The notes under the pieces: generated by a model | Told to the model about the DNA's origin: nothing | The model's input: the letters and a program-made list of their open reading frames with translations, nothing else | Databases searched by the model: none | Position numbers and translations under genes: made by a program | In this document: positions 26,872 through 35,020 of the stretch, one piece after another | Layout of the letters: every line of letters starts with the position of its first letter | Position numbering within the stretch: the first letter of the stretch is position 1 | Origin: Clostridiales bacterium VE202-21 | GTDB taxonomy: Bacteria > Bacillota > Clostridia > Lachnospirales > Lachnospiraceae | Assembly: GCA_000509105.1 (NCBI GenBank) | Contig: BAIF02000033.1 | Coordinates: 42,591-106,590, forward strand | Direction of reading: 5' to 3' | Length of the DNA: 64,000 bases

Positions 26872-27906
26872 ATGAATTTGTACTTAAGACGAAGGTTACA
26901 TAAGGGACTTGCAATTGCATGCACACTTGCAGTGGTATGTCCTCTGATCCCTGTCCGGGCAGAAGATTCCGCATCCTTAAGCCAGAAGACCGCTGAGCTG
27001 CAGACAGAGCTGGAGGGGATCAACCAGGAGATGCTGTCGATCAGCGATGAGATTCAGTCCATCGAGATGCAGTCAGCCATTATGTCAGGCGAGATCCTCC
27101 GTACGGAAGAAGCTCTTTCTAGTGCGAAAGCCAACGAGGAACAGCAGTACGAGGATATGAAAGCGCGCATTAAGTATTTATATGAGACAGGCAATGCGTC
27201 CTTGTTAGAATTACTTTTCTCAGCAGAGAGTATGACCGATTTCCTGAACAAAGCGGAATTTATCCAGAATATCAGTGATTATGACAGAGAGATGCTGGAA
27301 TCCTTAAGCGCAGTCAGGGAAGACATTGCCACAAAGCAGGAGACACTGCAGAACCAGCAGAAAGCATTGGGTGATCTCCAGGGCAGGCTGACAGCCCAGC
27401 AGGATGAGTTGAGGATAAAAGCGGAGGCTACGTCAACGGATCTGGAGGCGTATACTGCAAGGCTTCAGCAGGTACGCGCCCAGGAGACGGCGGCACTGGG
27501 GTACCCGAGCGGTACGGACGGATCAACCGTGCGTGCAGAGGCGCTTCAGGTATCTGAGGAGGAGGAACGGTTGCTGGCGGCGATTATCGAGTGTGAAGCG
27601 TATCAGGATTACAATTCATTGCTGGCGGTTGCCACGGTGATTCTGAACCGGGTGAATGATCCCCGCTTCCCCAATAGTATTACAGAAGTAGTCTATGCAT
27701 CCAATCAGTTTGAACCGGTAACTAAGGGGAGCCTGGATGCGGCCCTGGATAGAGGTCCGAGGGCGCTTTCCTGTCAGGTGGCAAAAGAAGCGCTGAGCGG
27801 AGTCAGGCTGGCAGCGGTGGCGGATTGTTATTATTTCCTCTATGCCGGATCAACGGACAGGCCCGGGGTGAATATCGGCAATAACTTATTCTTCCGGAGC
27901 TGGTAA
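26872..27906 (+). CDS. Secreted coiled-coil cell-wall hydrolase (SleB/CwlJ type)
   Basis: This 344-aa exported protein has a basic start and hydrophobic signal peptide (RRRLHKGLAIACTLAVVCPL, cleavage expected after VRA near residue 27), then a long heptad-like coiled coil (about 32-215) resembling PcsB/EnvC-type hydrolase regulators. The C-terminal Hydrolase_2 domain (about 235-344) contains the catalytic-type Glu in AAIIECEAYQ and AVATVILNRVNDPRFP, as in spore-cortex lytic enzymes. It probably cleaves peptidoglycan during growth or sporulation. AGGAGGG at 26856-26862 supports the ATG at 26872 rather than earlier in-frame ATGs. Confidence 0.82.
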   Translation: MNLYLRRRLHKGLAIACTLAVVCPLIPVRAEDSASLSQKTAELQTELEGINQEMLSISDEIQSIEMQSAIMSGEILRTEEALSSAKANEEQQYEDMKARIKYLYETGNASLLELLFSAESMTDFLNKAEFIQNISDYDREMLESLSAVREDIATKQETLQNQQKALGDLQGRLTAQQDELRIKAEATSTDLEAYTARLQQVRAQETAALGYPSGTDGSTVRAEALQVSEEEERLLAAIIECEAYQDYNSLLAVATVILNRVNDPRFPNSITEVVYASNQFEPVTKGSLDAALDRGPRALSCQVAKEALSGVRLAAVADCYYFLYAGSTDRPGVNIGNNLFFRSW

Positions 27907-27928
27907 TATAACTGAATATAGAAAAGAG

Positions 27929-27966
27929 ATGCCTCAGAGCCATCAAGAAGACTTTGAGGTATTTTT
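27929..27966 (+). terminator. Terminator after cell-wall hydrolase gene
   Basis: ATGCCTCA (27929-27936) pairs with TGAGGTAT (27955-27962), followed by a T-rich tail TTTTTA. Confidence 0.7.
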
Positions 27967-28160
27967 ATGCTCAAAATATCAACGTGGATATCTGGGGGAT
28001 GCAGATATTATTCTGCAGGAAGACGTCTTAATGGATATCTGCTGGTTACAACATATATGAAACTGAAAAAGGCTGTATAAAGTAAAAAACATGTCCGGAT
28101 TTATCAAGACAGATTCCTTGCAGACACAGTATGATTATGAAGTAAAGGATATAGCATAGT

Positions 28161-29057
28161 ATGGATGAAATTAAGGCAGTAAGACACATGCAGGATTATA
28201 TAAAGGAACATTTTCAGGAGGAGGACTTTACCGCGGAAAAGGTATGCAGGGCAGCCGGATATTCCAGGCGCCATGCCGACCGTATTTTCAAGCATCAGAC
28301 TGGCAGGACGCTGCAGGAGTATGTGAATGCGGTATGCCTGACCGAGAGCGCCAACGAACTGGCAGGCACAGGCAACAGTGTGCTTCAGGTTGCGCTGAAC
28401 AGCCATTTCTCTTCACATGAAGGGTTTACCCGTTCTTTCAGCAGGCGTTTTCACGTAACCCCCTCTGAATACAGGGAAAAGTTGCTCCCTATTCCTCTGT
28501 TTGTTCAGTACCCGGTTAACCATTACTATGCATTACTGAAATATAAGGAGGAAACAAATATGAGCAAAGATCTGAGTCTGTGTATGATAACTGCGAAAGA
28601 AAGGCCCCAAAGGAAATTGATCTGGCTTCCCTCCCGAAGCGCAGAAGACTATTTCTCTTACTGTGAAGAAATGGGATGTGAGTGGGAAGGGCTGTTGAAC
28701 AGCATCGATGAGAAATTCGATACAGCCGCCCTGATGGAACTGCCCAATTTTCTGGCAGAGGAAGGTTTTTCAAAAATGGCGGCAGGAATAGAAGTTCCCC
28801 TGGACTTTGACAAGCCACTGCCTGCGGAGTACAGAACCGCAGAACTGGAGCCATGTGTTATGCTGTATTTCCAGACCGAACCATACGAGGATGAGGAAGA
28901 CTTCTGCGCGGCAATCGAGAGTGCATATGCGGCGGTGGGAAGATATAATCCTGAAGTATACGGCTACAGGATGGCCTATGATAAAGCGCCCAGCTTTAAT
29001 TTTGGAGCTGATACAGGTATGGGGGCAAAACTTTCCGTCCCCGCAGTAAAAATCTGA
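28161..29057 (+). CDS. AraC-family regulator with GyrI-like effector domain
   Basis: This 298-aa protein has an N-terminal AraC double helix-turn-helix (about residues 8-105: VCRAAGYSRRHADRIFKHQTG and VALNSHFSSHEGFTRSFSRRF) followed by a C-terminal GyrI-like/effector-binding domain (about 135-298: MITAKERPQRKLIWLPSRSAEDYF and AVGRYNPEVYGYRMAYDKAP). This order resembles Rob/SoxS-like stress or drug-responsive regulators. No target is evident beside it. It ends before a strong terminator, so it is transcribed alone. Confidence 0.8.
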   Translation: MDEIKAVRHMQDYIKEHFQEEDFTAEKVCRAAGYSRRHADRIFKHQTGRTLQEYVNAVCLTESANELAGTGNSVLQVALNSHFSSHEGFTRSFSRRFHVTPSEYREKLLPIPLFVQYPVNHYYALLKYKEETNMSKDLSLCMITAKERPQRKLIWLPSRSAEDYFSYCEEMGCEWEGLLNSIDEKFDTAALMELPNFLAEEGFSKMAAGIEVPLDFDKPLPAEYRTAELEPCVMLYFQTEPYEDEEDFCAAIESAYAAVGRYNPEVYGYRMAYDKAPSFNFGADTGMGAKLSVPAVKI

Positions 29058-29114
29058 GGATGCTGCTGCGGATATCGGAGTCAAAAGGAAAGCCGGCATT
29101 GCAAGCGGGAGCGT

Positions 29115-29158
29115 GCCGGAAGGGGAACAGCAGCTAGTTCCCTTTCCGGCCGCTTTTT
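29115..29158 (+). terminator. Strong terminator after AraC/GyrI gene
   Basis: A 14-bp stem with one wobble (29115-29128 with 29137-29150) is followed by GC and CTTTTTCT. Confidence 0.82.
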
Positions 29159-29172
29159 CTCTGATTTTAATC

Positions 29173-29201
29173 TTGACATTTTTGGTCCAGTATGGTAGTC
29201 T
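29173..29201 (+). promoter_or_regulatory. Promoter of rrf2-type gene with possible autoregulatory site
   Basis: TTGACA (29173-29178), 17 bp, TAGTCT (29196-29201). The -10 overlaps AGTCTA, which recurs inverted as TAGACT before cooS, so it may be the Rrf2 protein's own binding site. Confidence 0.65.
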
Positions 29202-29226
29202 AGCACTATAGAAAAGAGGTGTTGCG

Positions 29227-29616
29227 ATGCTTATCACAAAGGAAGCTGATTATGCGATTCGTATTATGCGTTCTCTGAAGGATAAGGAGAAGCATACAGT
29301 AAAGGATATATGCCAGGCCGAGGAAGTGCCGGAGTCATTTGCATACAAGATTATCGGCAAGCTGCAGAGGGCCGGATATATTATCGTGGAGCGGGGCGTG
29401 GCCGGAGGGTGCCGGCTGGCGGTAGAATTGAAAGCCCTTACGCTCTATGATGTGGTGACCGCAGTGGATGAGGAACCTATGATTACGCCGTGTATGAGCC
29501 AGTCATGCAGCAGGAACGAAGGCGGAGATGCCTGCAGAGTACATGCGGAACTGAAAAAAGTGCAGAAAGTACTCGTTGATGCACTCAAATCCACCACATT
29601 GTATGATTTGTTCTGA
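29227..29616 (+). CDS. Rrf2-family Fe-S transcriptional regulator
   Basis: This 129-aa winged-helix regulator begins with the typical MLITKEADYAIRIMRSL; the recognition helix lies in EVPESFAYKIIGKLQRAGYI and the wing in RGVAGGCRLA (about residues 57-66). Three cysteines, CMSQSC then C after nine residues (about 98-112), match the [Fe-S] ligand region of Rrf2 proteins such as IscR and NsrR. It lies directly upstream of the CO dehydrogenase operon and most likely regulates it by sensing redox state, iron-sulfur supply or a gas; this is an inference from position and family. Confidence 0.85.
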   Translation: MLITKEADYAIRIMRSLKDKEKHTVKDICQAEEVPESFAYKIIGKLQRAGYIIVERGVAGGCRLAVELKALTLYDVVTAVDEEPMITPCMSQSCSRNEGGDACRVHAELKKVQKVLVDALKSTTLYDLF

Positions 29617-29659
29617 TCCATCATATAACGAAGAGTCTTTAGATGTACTCTGAAAAATA

Positions 29660-29692
29660 TTCCTTTCAGGAGGAAAGGGATTTTTTTATAAA
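29660..29692 (+). terminator. Short hairpin with T7 tract before cooS
   Basis: CCTTTC/GGAAAGG forms a small stem (about 29663-29683), followed by TTTTTTT at about 29684-29690. It may terminate the rrf2 transcript or act as an attenuator before cooS. Confidence 0.6.
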
Positions 29693-29701
29693 ACTAAATT
29701 A

Positions 29702-29714
29702 GACTAAAATAGTC
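29702..29714 (+). promoter_or_regulatory. Possible Rrf2 operator before cooS
   Basis: GACTAAAATAGTC is a perfect 13-bp palindrome (5-bp arms) 22 bp before the cooS start. TAGACT/AGTCTA is shared with the rrf2 promoter region. The site is seen directly; binding is inferred. Confidence 0.45.
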
Positions 29715-29736
29715 ATGTATTAAGGAGGAAAAGATT

Positions 29737-31620
29737 ATGAATCAATGTTATGGATGCAATACCTGCAAAAGCGCTGATAAGCCGCTGGAGGACTTTATTG
29801 CAAAACTGCCCGTGGAGACATCCCATCACAGAGTGGATGCACAGAGTACAAAGTGTGGATTCGGACTGCAGGGTGTGTGCTGCCGTCTGTGCGCGAACGG
29901 CCCCTGCCGTATTACACCCAAAGCGCCTCGCGGGATTTGTGGAGCGACCGCAGATACGATCGTGACGAGAAATCTTTTGAGGGCTGTAGCTTCCGGTTCC
30001 GGATGCTATATCCATGTAGTGGAGAATACAGCTCTGAACGTAAAGAATGTGGCAAAGAGCAAAGGCGAAATCAAAGGTGTTGAGACACTGGACCGTCTGG
30101 CTTCCCTTTTCGGTATTGAGGAGACAGACTTACATAAAAAGGCAGAAGCGGTCGCAGATGCAGTTCTGAGAGATTTATACCTGCCGGAGTATGAAAAGAT
30201 GCAGCTTACAGAGAAGATGGCATATAAACCACGCTTTGAGAAATGGAAAGAGCTGGGGATTCTTCCGGGAGGCGCAAAGTCCGAAGTGTTCCATGGAGTC
30301 GTAAAATGTTCAACCAACTTGAATTCCGACCCGGTCAATATGCTGCTTGATTGTCTCAAGCTGGGGATTTCCACAGGAATGTACGGGCTTGTGCTTACGA
30401 ATTTACTCAACGATATTGTGCTCGGAGAACCGGAAATCCGTTTTGCACCTGTAGGGCTTAGAGTCATTGACCCGGATTATATCAATATCATGATCACCGG
30501 ACATCAGCACTCCATGTTTACCTTCCTGCAGAACAGGCTGACCGATGAGGATGTGATTGCAAAAGCAAAAAAAGCAGGTGCAAAAGGATTTAAGCTGGTT
30601 GGATGTACCTGCGTGGGGCAGGATCTGCAGCTGAGGGGCGCACACTATACGGAGATTTTTGACGGCCATGCCGGCAATAACTTCACAAGTGAAGCCATTC
30701 TGGCAACCGGAGGAATTGATGCCGTTATCTCAGAGTTTAACTGTACTCTGCCGGGAATCGAGCCGATCTGTGATGAACTGCAGATTAAGCAGATCTGCAT
30801 TGATAATGTAGCGAAAAAAGCCAATGCGGAGTTAAAAGAATTTGATTTTGAGAACCGTCCGGCTGTAACGGAAGAAATTATTGACGAAGTAATCGAGGCT
30901 TACAGTGCACGCAGAGGCAACGTGTCTATGAATCTGATGGAAGATCACGGTTACGAGAACACACTGACCGGTGTCAGCGAAGTCTCCCTGAAAAAATTCC
31001 TCGGCGGAAGCTGGAAACCATTGATCGACCTGATCGTATCAGGCGATATCAAGGGAGTTGCAGGAGTAGTCGGATGTTCAAACCTGACTGCAGGAGGTCA
31101 TGACGTACTTACTGTCGACCTGGTAAAAGAATTGATTTCAAGAGATATTATTGTACTGACCGCAGGATGTTCTTCAGGCGGTATCGAAAATTGCGGGCTG
31201 ATGACACCGGAAGCAGCCAAATATGCAGGCCCGAAACTGCGCGCAGTCTGTGAATCACTGGGAATTCCGCCGGTGCTGAACTTTGGACCGTGTCTGGCAA
31301 TCGGGCGCCTGGAAATCGTGGCAACCGAGCTGGCAGAGGCACTGGGAGTCGACCTTCCTCAGCTTCCGCTTGTACTTTCCGCGGCACAGTGGCTGGAAGA
31401 ACAGGCGTTGGCAGACGGATGCTACGGCCTGGCGCTGGGACTGCCGCTTCATCTGGGACTGCCGCCGTTTGTTACCGGAAGTCCGGTAGCGGTTCAGGTA
31501 CTGACAGAAGATATGAAGACTCTGACCGGAGGACAGGTCATCATCAACGGAGATGCAAGAGAATCCGCAGACATTTTAGAAAAGATTGTACTGGAAAAAC
31601 GCCAGGGACTGAATATTTGA
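29737..31620 (+). CDS. cooS: Anaerobic Ni-Fe CO dehydrogenase catalytic subunit
   Basis: This 627-aa cytoplasmic CooS interconverts CO and CO2. The D-cluster ligands fit C40 and C48, and the B-cluster ligands C49, C52, C57 and C68 (GVCCRLCANGPCRI and GICG). An extra N-terminal CYGCNTC (C4, C7, C10) is present. C-cluster ligand candidates are the His in ITGHQHSMF (about residues 252-260), GCTCVGQD, EFNCTLPG, VVGCSNLTAGG, TAGCSSGG and NFGPCLAIG. The region that in well-studied enzymes carries the acid/base lysine reads AAQWLEEQALADG, with Gln in place of Lys, and the usual GHNP and GSCVDNSR motifs differ. It therefore belongs to a divergent clade. The operon continues with a CooF-like protein and an FAD reductase. 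Confidence 0.88.
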   Translation: MNQCYGCNTCKSADKPLEDFIAKLPVETSHHRVDAQSTKCGFGLQGVCCRLCANGPCRITPKAPRGICGATADTIVTRNLLRAVASGSGCYIHVVENTALNVKNVAKSKGEIKGVETLDRLASLFGIEETDLHKKAEAVADAVLRDLYLPEYEKMQLTEKMAYKPRFEKWKELGILPGGAKSEVFHGVVKCSTNLNSDPVNMLLDCLKLGISTGMYGLVLTNLLNDIVLGEPEIRFAPVGLRVIDPDYINIMITGHQHSMFTFLQNRLTDEDVIAKAKKAGAKGFKLVGCTCVGQDLQLRGAHYTEIFDGHAGNNFTSEAILATGGIDAVISEFNCTLPGIEPICDELQIKQICIDNVAKKANAELKEFDFENRPAVTEEIIDEVIEAYSARRGNVSMNLMEDHGYENTLTGVSEVSLKKFLGGSWKPLIDLIVSGDIKGVAGVVGCSNLTAGGHDVLTVDLVKELISRDIIVLTAGCSSGGIENCGLMTPEAAKYAGPKLRAVCESLGIPPVLNFGPCLAIGRLEIVATELAEALGVDLPQLPLVLSAAQWLEEQALADGCYGLALGLPLHLGLPPFVTGSPVAVQVLTEDMKTLTGGQVIINGDARESADILEKIVLEKRQGLNI

Positions 31621-31637
31621 GAGAGGAGCCTTAGTTT

Positions 31638-32084
31638 ATGAAGCGTATCATGATTGAGTATGAAAAATGCGATGGATGTAAAAACTGCTCCGTAGCCTGT
31701 ATGCAGGCTCACAGAGAGGGCGAGGGTACAGTCTATGACTTGGATCTGACAGACCCGGTAAATGAGTCCAGAAACTTTATATTAAAGGATTCCAAAGGAA
31801 GATATAAACCGCTGTTCTGCCGTCACTGTGACGACCCGGAGTGCGTCAAATCCTGTATGAGTGGTGCGCTCAGAAAAGATCCCGAAAGCGGTCACGTGTT
31901 CTATGACGAGGACCGCTGCGGTTCCTGTTTTATGTGTGTGATGAACTGTCCTTTTGGAGTACTGAAGCCTGACAGTGTTACGAACAGTAAAGTCATCAAG
32001 TGCGATTTCTGTGTAAATGCAGGGGGCGAGCCATCCTGTGTGGCGGCCTGTCCAACGAAGGCGATTTATGTGGAGGAGGTATAG
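31638..32084 (+). CDS. cooF: CooF-like four-cluster ferredoxin
   Basis: This 148-aa electron-transfer protein has four [4Fe-4S] binding motifs: CDGCKNCSVACM (about residues 12-23), CRHCDDPECVKSC (about 61-73), CGSCFMCVMNCP (about 94-105) and CDFCVNAGGEPSCVAACP (about 116-133). This is the arrangement of CooF and related HycB/DmsB-type subunits. It should accept electrons from CooS and pass them to the reductase encoded 3 bp downstream. It starts 17 bp after the cooS stop with GAGAGGAGC as ribosome site. Confidence 0.88.
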   Translation: MKRIMIEYEKCDGCKNCSVACMQAHREGEGTVYDLDLTDPVNESRNFILKDSKGRYKPLFCRHCDDPECVKSCMSGALRKDPESGHVFYDEDRCGSCFMCVMNCPFGVLKPDSVTNSKVIKCDFCVNAGGEPSCVAACPTKAIYVEEV

Positions 32085-32087
32085 CGG

Positions 32088-33314
32088 ATGAAGTATGTAA
32101 TTATCGGCGCCGGAGTTGCAGGCGTAGAAGCTGCAAAGGTCATAAGAGCGCAGGAAGAATCAGCGGAGATTGTCATGATTTCTGCGGACACACAGATTCA
32201 TTCCCGCTGTATGCTGCATAAATATATTGCCGGGGAGAGGGACGAGAAGGGCCTGGATTTTACAGAGGAAGACTTCTTTGGCAGATATAACATCCGTTGG
32301 ATGAGCGGCGTCAGGCTGTCCAAAGTCTGTCCGGATCAAAAGGAAGCCGTTCTGGATAACGGAGAAACCGTCCGTTACGATAAACTTCTGCTTGCAACGG
32401 GGGCGAACAGCCTGATTCCTCCTGTTGGGGAACTCAGGAAAGCGTCCAATGTATTCGGGCTTAGAGATCTGCCGGATGCCCAAGCAATTGTCAGGGAAGC
32501 AGGGCAGGCACAGGAAATCCTGATTATCGGCTCCGGGCTGGTAGGCCTGGATGCGGCATACGGACTTCTGGAGTTGGGAAAGAAAGTGACCATCGTAGAG
32601 ATGGCGCCTCAGATCCTGCCGGTTCAGCTCGATGAACACGGAGCAGCAGCCTATCAGGAATTATTTGAAAAGGCAGGGGTACGTTTTTTCCTTGGAAGAA
32701 AGGCGGATCAGGCGGTATGTGAAGCCGATGGCAGGATTCATAAGGTGATCCTCGATAACGGTGAAGAAGTGGCCTGCGACATGATCATTGCTGCGGCTGG
32801 TGTGCGTCCATGTACAGCATATCTGGAAGGCAGCGGCATTGCCTGTGAGCGGGGTATCGTGGTAGACAGCCATTTGCAGACCACTTCTGCGGATGTCTAT
32901 GCGGCAGGAGACATGACTGGTCTTTCAGGAATCTGGCCAAATGCGGCGGACCAGGGGCGTATAGCCGGAAAAAATATGTGCGGCATTGAAACAGAATATA
33001 CGGATACATATGCGGCTAAAAATACAATCAATTTCTTTGGGCTTGTCACACTCTGCATCGGGAAAATCCGTGCAGAAGAGGGCGACGACGTACAGGTCAG
33101 AGAAGACAGCGGGCATTATGACAGAGTGATTCTGCGGGATGGCAGAGTAGAGGGGATTCTCCTTCAGGGAGACATCTCCAACGCGGGAATCTGGCAGTAT
33201 CTGATCAAGAATAAGGCAGATATCAGCGGAATAGAAAAAGATGTATTCCATATTAATTATGGGGATTTCTATCAGGTTGGAGAACGCGGAAAGTATCTTT
33301 GGGCAGGAATATAA
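32088..33314 (+). CDS. FAD-dependent NAD(P) oxidoreductase of the CODH operon
   Basis: This 408-aa pyridine-nucleotide-disulfide-oxidoreductase-like flavoprotein has an FAD-binding start VIIGAGVAGVEAAKVI (residues 3-18), an ATG-type motif LLLATGAN (about 99-106), an NAD(P)-binding fold ILIIGSGLVGLDAAYG (about 144-159) and the second FAD motif VYAAGDMTG (about 270-278). It resembles NADH-dependent rubredoxin, nitrite or NADH-oxidase-type reductases. Encoded after cooS and cooF, it most likely links CO oxidation to NAD(P)+ reduction, or uses reducing power in the reverse direction. CooS-CooF-FNOR gene sets of this type are known in Clostridia; here the assignment is by family and position. Confidence 0.85.
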   Translation: MKYVIIGAGVAGVEAAKVIRAQEESAEIVMISADTQIHSRCMLHKYIAGERDEKGLDFTEEDFFGRYNIRWMSGVRLSKVCPDQKEAVLDNGETVRYDKLLLATGANSLIPPVGELRKASNVFGLRDLPDAQAIVREAGQAQEILIIGSGLVGLDAAYGLLELGKKVTIVEMAPQILPVQLDEHGAAAYQELFEKAGVRFFLGRKADQAVCEADGRIHKVILDNGEEVACDMIIAAAGVRPCTAYLEGSGIACERGIVVDSHLQTTSADVYAAGDMTGLSGIWPNAADQGRIAGKNMCGIETEYTDTYAAKNTINFFGLVTLCIGKIRAEEGDDVQVREDSGHYDRVILRDGRVEGILLQGDISNAGIWQYLIKNKADISGIEKDVFHINYGDFYQVGERGKYLWAGI

Positions 33315-33319
33315 GAGAT

Positions 33320-33362
33320 AATGCTGATGGACGTGAGGAATCGTCCATCAGCATTCATTTTG
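33320..33362 (+). terminator. Terminator of the CO dehydrogenase operon
   Basis: A perfect 14-bp stem (33320-33333 with 33342-33355) is followed by CATTTTG, just after the reductase stop codon and before the convergent gene end at 33369. Confidence 0.82.
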
Positions 33363-33368
33363 CAGCAT

Positions 33369-34850
33369 TCATTTATATATGATGCACCGCAGAAACCGTT
33401 TTTTAGGTGTTACGATCTCCGCGGCTTCCGGCAGTCCGCATGTGACCATGAATTCCCTGACCACATTCAGGACATGGCAGTAACATTGGGCAAGCTGCAT
33501 AGAGAAATCCCTGCAGTTTCGGGCTTCCAGGGTTTCAAATGCTTTTAATCCCATCTGGTTTACAGGATTGGATAATTGATTTCCTTCGGGATAAAAGGAA
33601 AAATAATAGCCCCACTGGAGGATGCTCCGGACTTCCTGCATGATGATCCTATAGGGGCGCAGAGGCAGCAGCCTTATAATCTCATCCATGATAATGTCCA
33701 GGGGAATTGCGCCTGGCTCACGGAATCTGCTGCGCATACTGTCCTGCATAGAGGGCGTAATGTGCGAAAATGCCAGAGCTGCTGCAGATGGTGCGGAGAG
33801 GGCCATAAACTGCAGGCCGCTCAGGTAAAGCAGGGTATCTCTTTTGAACCTTCTGATCTTCATACATGCTTGGGTTGCCTCAGCGGTATCGAGCATGACA
33901 CGGGTACCTTTGGGGGTGAATGTCTGTCCGAATCCAAGCTGGTTCAGGGTGGCAATGGCTTTGCGTATCGTGGAACGGGAGGTGCCGTACTGATCTGCAA
34001 GTACCTTTTCGGAGGGCAGAAAATCCCCGTCTTTGTATGTTCCCAGGCCGATTTTGTCAATTAGATCCCGAACAATCTGCATATAATAATGATCTCTGCC
34101 AAGTTCTGCGCACCAGGTGTAAATATCCTCACTGTGATCCGAAACCATCGGATATTCTCTGGAAAGCTGATCCAGATACTGGCTGACGGTCTCTGCCGAC
34201 AATTGGTAGGAATAGGTAAAATGCCGGTAGATTCCTTCATGATTTCTGGCTTTTAAAGTTTCAATGTTCCAGAATTGTCTCCTGCAAGCCTCATATGCCG
34301 GGGTGGTCGGGAATTCTGCCCTGTGCTCCCAGAAGAAGGGTACCTGGGCATAGATTTCGAGACTTGTATACAGATCTCCGAACAGCAGGTTGTGCGAAGC
34401 TGCCAGCAGACCACGGAGATAGTCAGAATGGCTCTGCCATAATTCCCGCTTCTCATGACGTTCATGGATAAGCGGCCAGAAGCACTGCTCCAGTTTCTGT
34501 GGGCTGCATAGGCTGGCTGAAAAGGAAAAAAGCGGCGGCATCAGTATGGACATAGTTTGATAAACCGTGAGAATAGAGCTGCGCTGTCCCAGGACAGCAT
34601 AGACGGGATTGTCTGTGCCGGTCTGCGGATGCCGGTATATAACAATGGACGGGCGCCTTTGCTCTGTATGGATAAGCCCCTCCTTCTTTAGGGCTTTGAC
34701 CACATCTTTTGAGGTTCTCACTCCCACATTGTATATATCACAGAGCTGAGTTATGGAAGGAAGATGGGCTCCGTAAGGCAGGATACCTGTCAGTATCTGC
34801 TCCCTTAGGTTCTGGTATAAGTAATCAAATAACGTTCTTTTCTGTTCCAT
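33369..34850 (-). CDS. Regulator with two GntR-type winged helices
   Basis: This 493-aa protein carries two GntR-like DNA-binding domains: residues about 7-70 (LREQILTGILPYGAHLPSIT with a recognition-helix region VRTSKDVVKALKKEGLIH) and about 262-322 (IGLGTYKDGDFLPSEKVLAD with TSRSTIRKAIATLNQLGF). Each is followed by a helical region of about 150-190 residues with no motif I can identify; the segments LYLSGLQFMALSAPSAAALAF and YQTMSILMPPLFSFSASL occur at the same relative place after each domain, so the protein may be an internal duplication. Ligand and targets are unknown. It is divergent from the GGDEF-EAL gene, a possible target. Confidence 0.75.
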   Translation of the reverse strand: MEQKRTLFDYLYQNLREQILTGILPYGAHLPSITQLCDIYNVGVRTSKDVVKALKKEGLIHTEQRRPSIVIYRHPQTGTDNPVYAVLGQRSSILTVYQTMSILMPPLFSFSASLCSPQKLEQCFWPLIHERHEKRELWQSHSDYLRGLLAASHNLLFGDLYTSLEIYAQVPFFWEHRAEFPTTPAYEACRRQFWNIETLKARNHEGIYRHFTYSYQLSAETVSQYLDQLSREYPMVSDHSEDIYTWCAELGRDHYYMQIVRDLIDKIGLGTYKDGDFLPSEKVLADQYGTSRSTIRKAIATLNQLGFGQTFTPKGTRVMLDTAEATQACMKIRRFKRDTLLYLSGLQFMALSAPSAAALAFSHITPSMQDSMRSRFREPGAIPLDIIMDEIIRLLPLRPYRIIMQEVRSILQWGYYFSFYPEGNQLSNPVNQMGLKAFETLEARNCRDFSMQLAQCYCHVLNVVREFMVTCGLPEAAEIVTPKKRFLRCIIYK

Positions 34851-35020
34851 AGCCGGAACTCCTTTTTATTTTTTTGCAATAGTATATCATAAATCATATT
34901 ATTTCATAAAGACACTATCTGTATACGTACACAAATATTGGTTTGCATTGCAAAAAAACTCCATAGTAAAATGAATAACAAAGGTAAAAGTATATATTTT
35001 TGTAAACAGGAGTATTTGTC

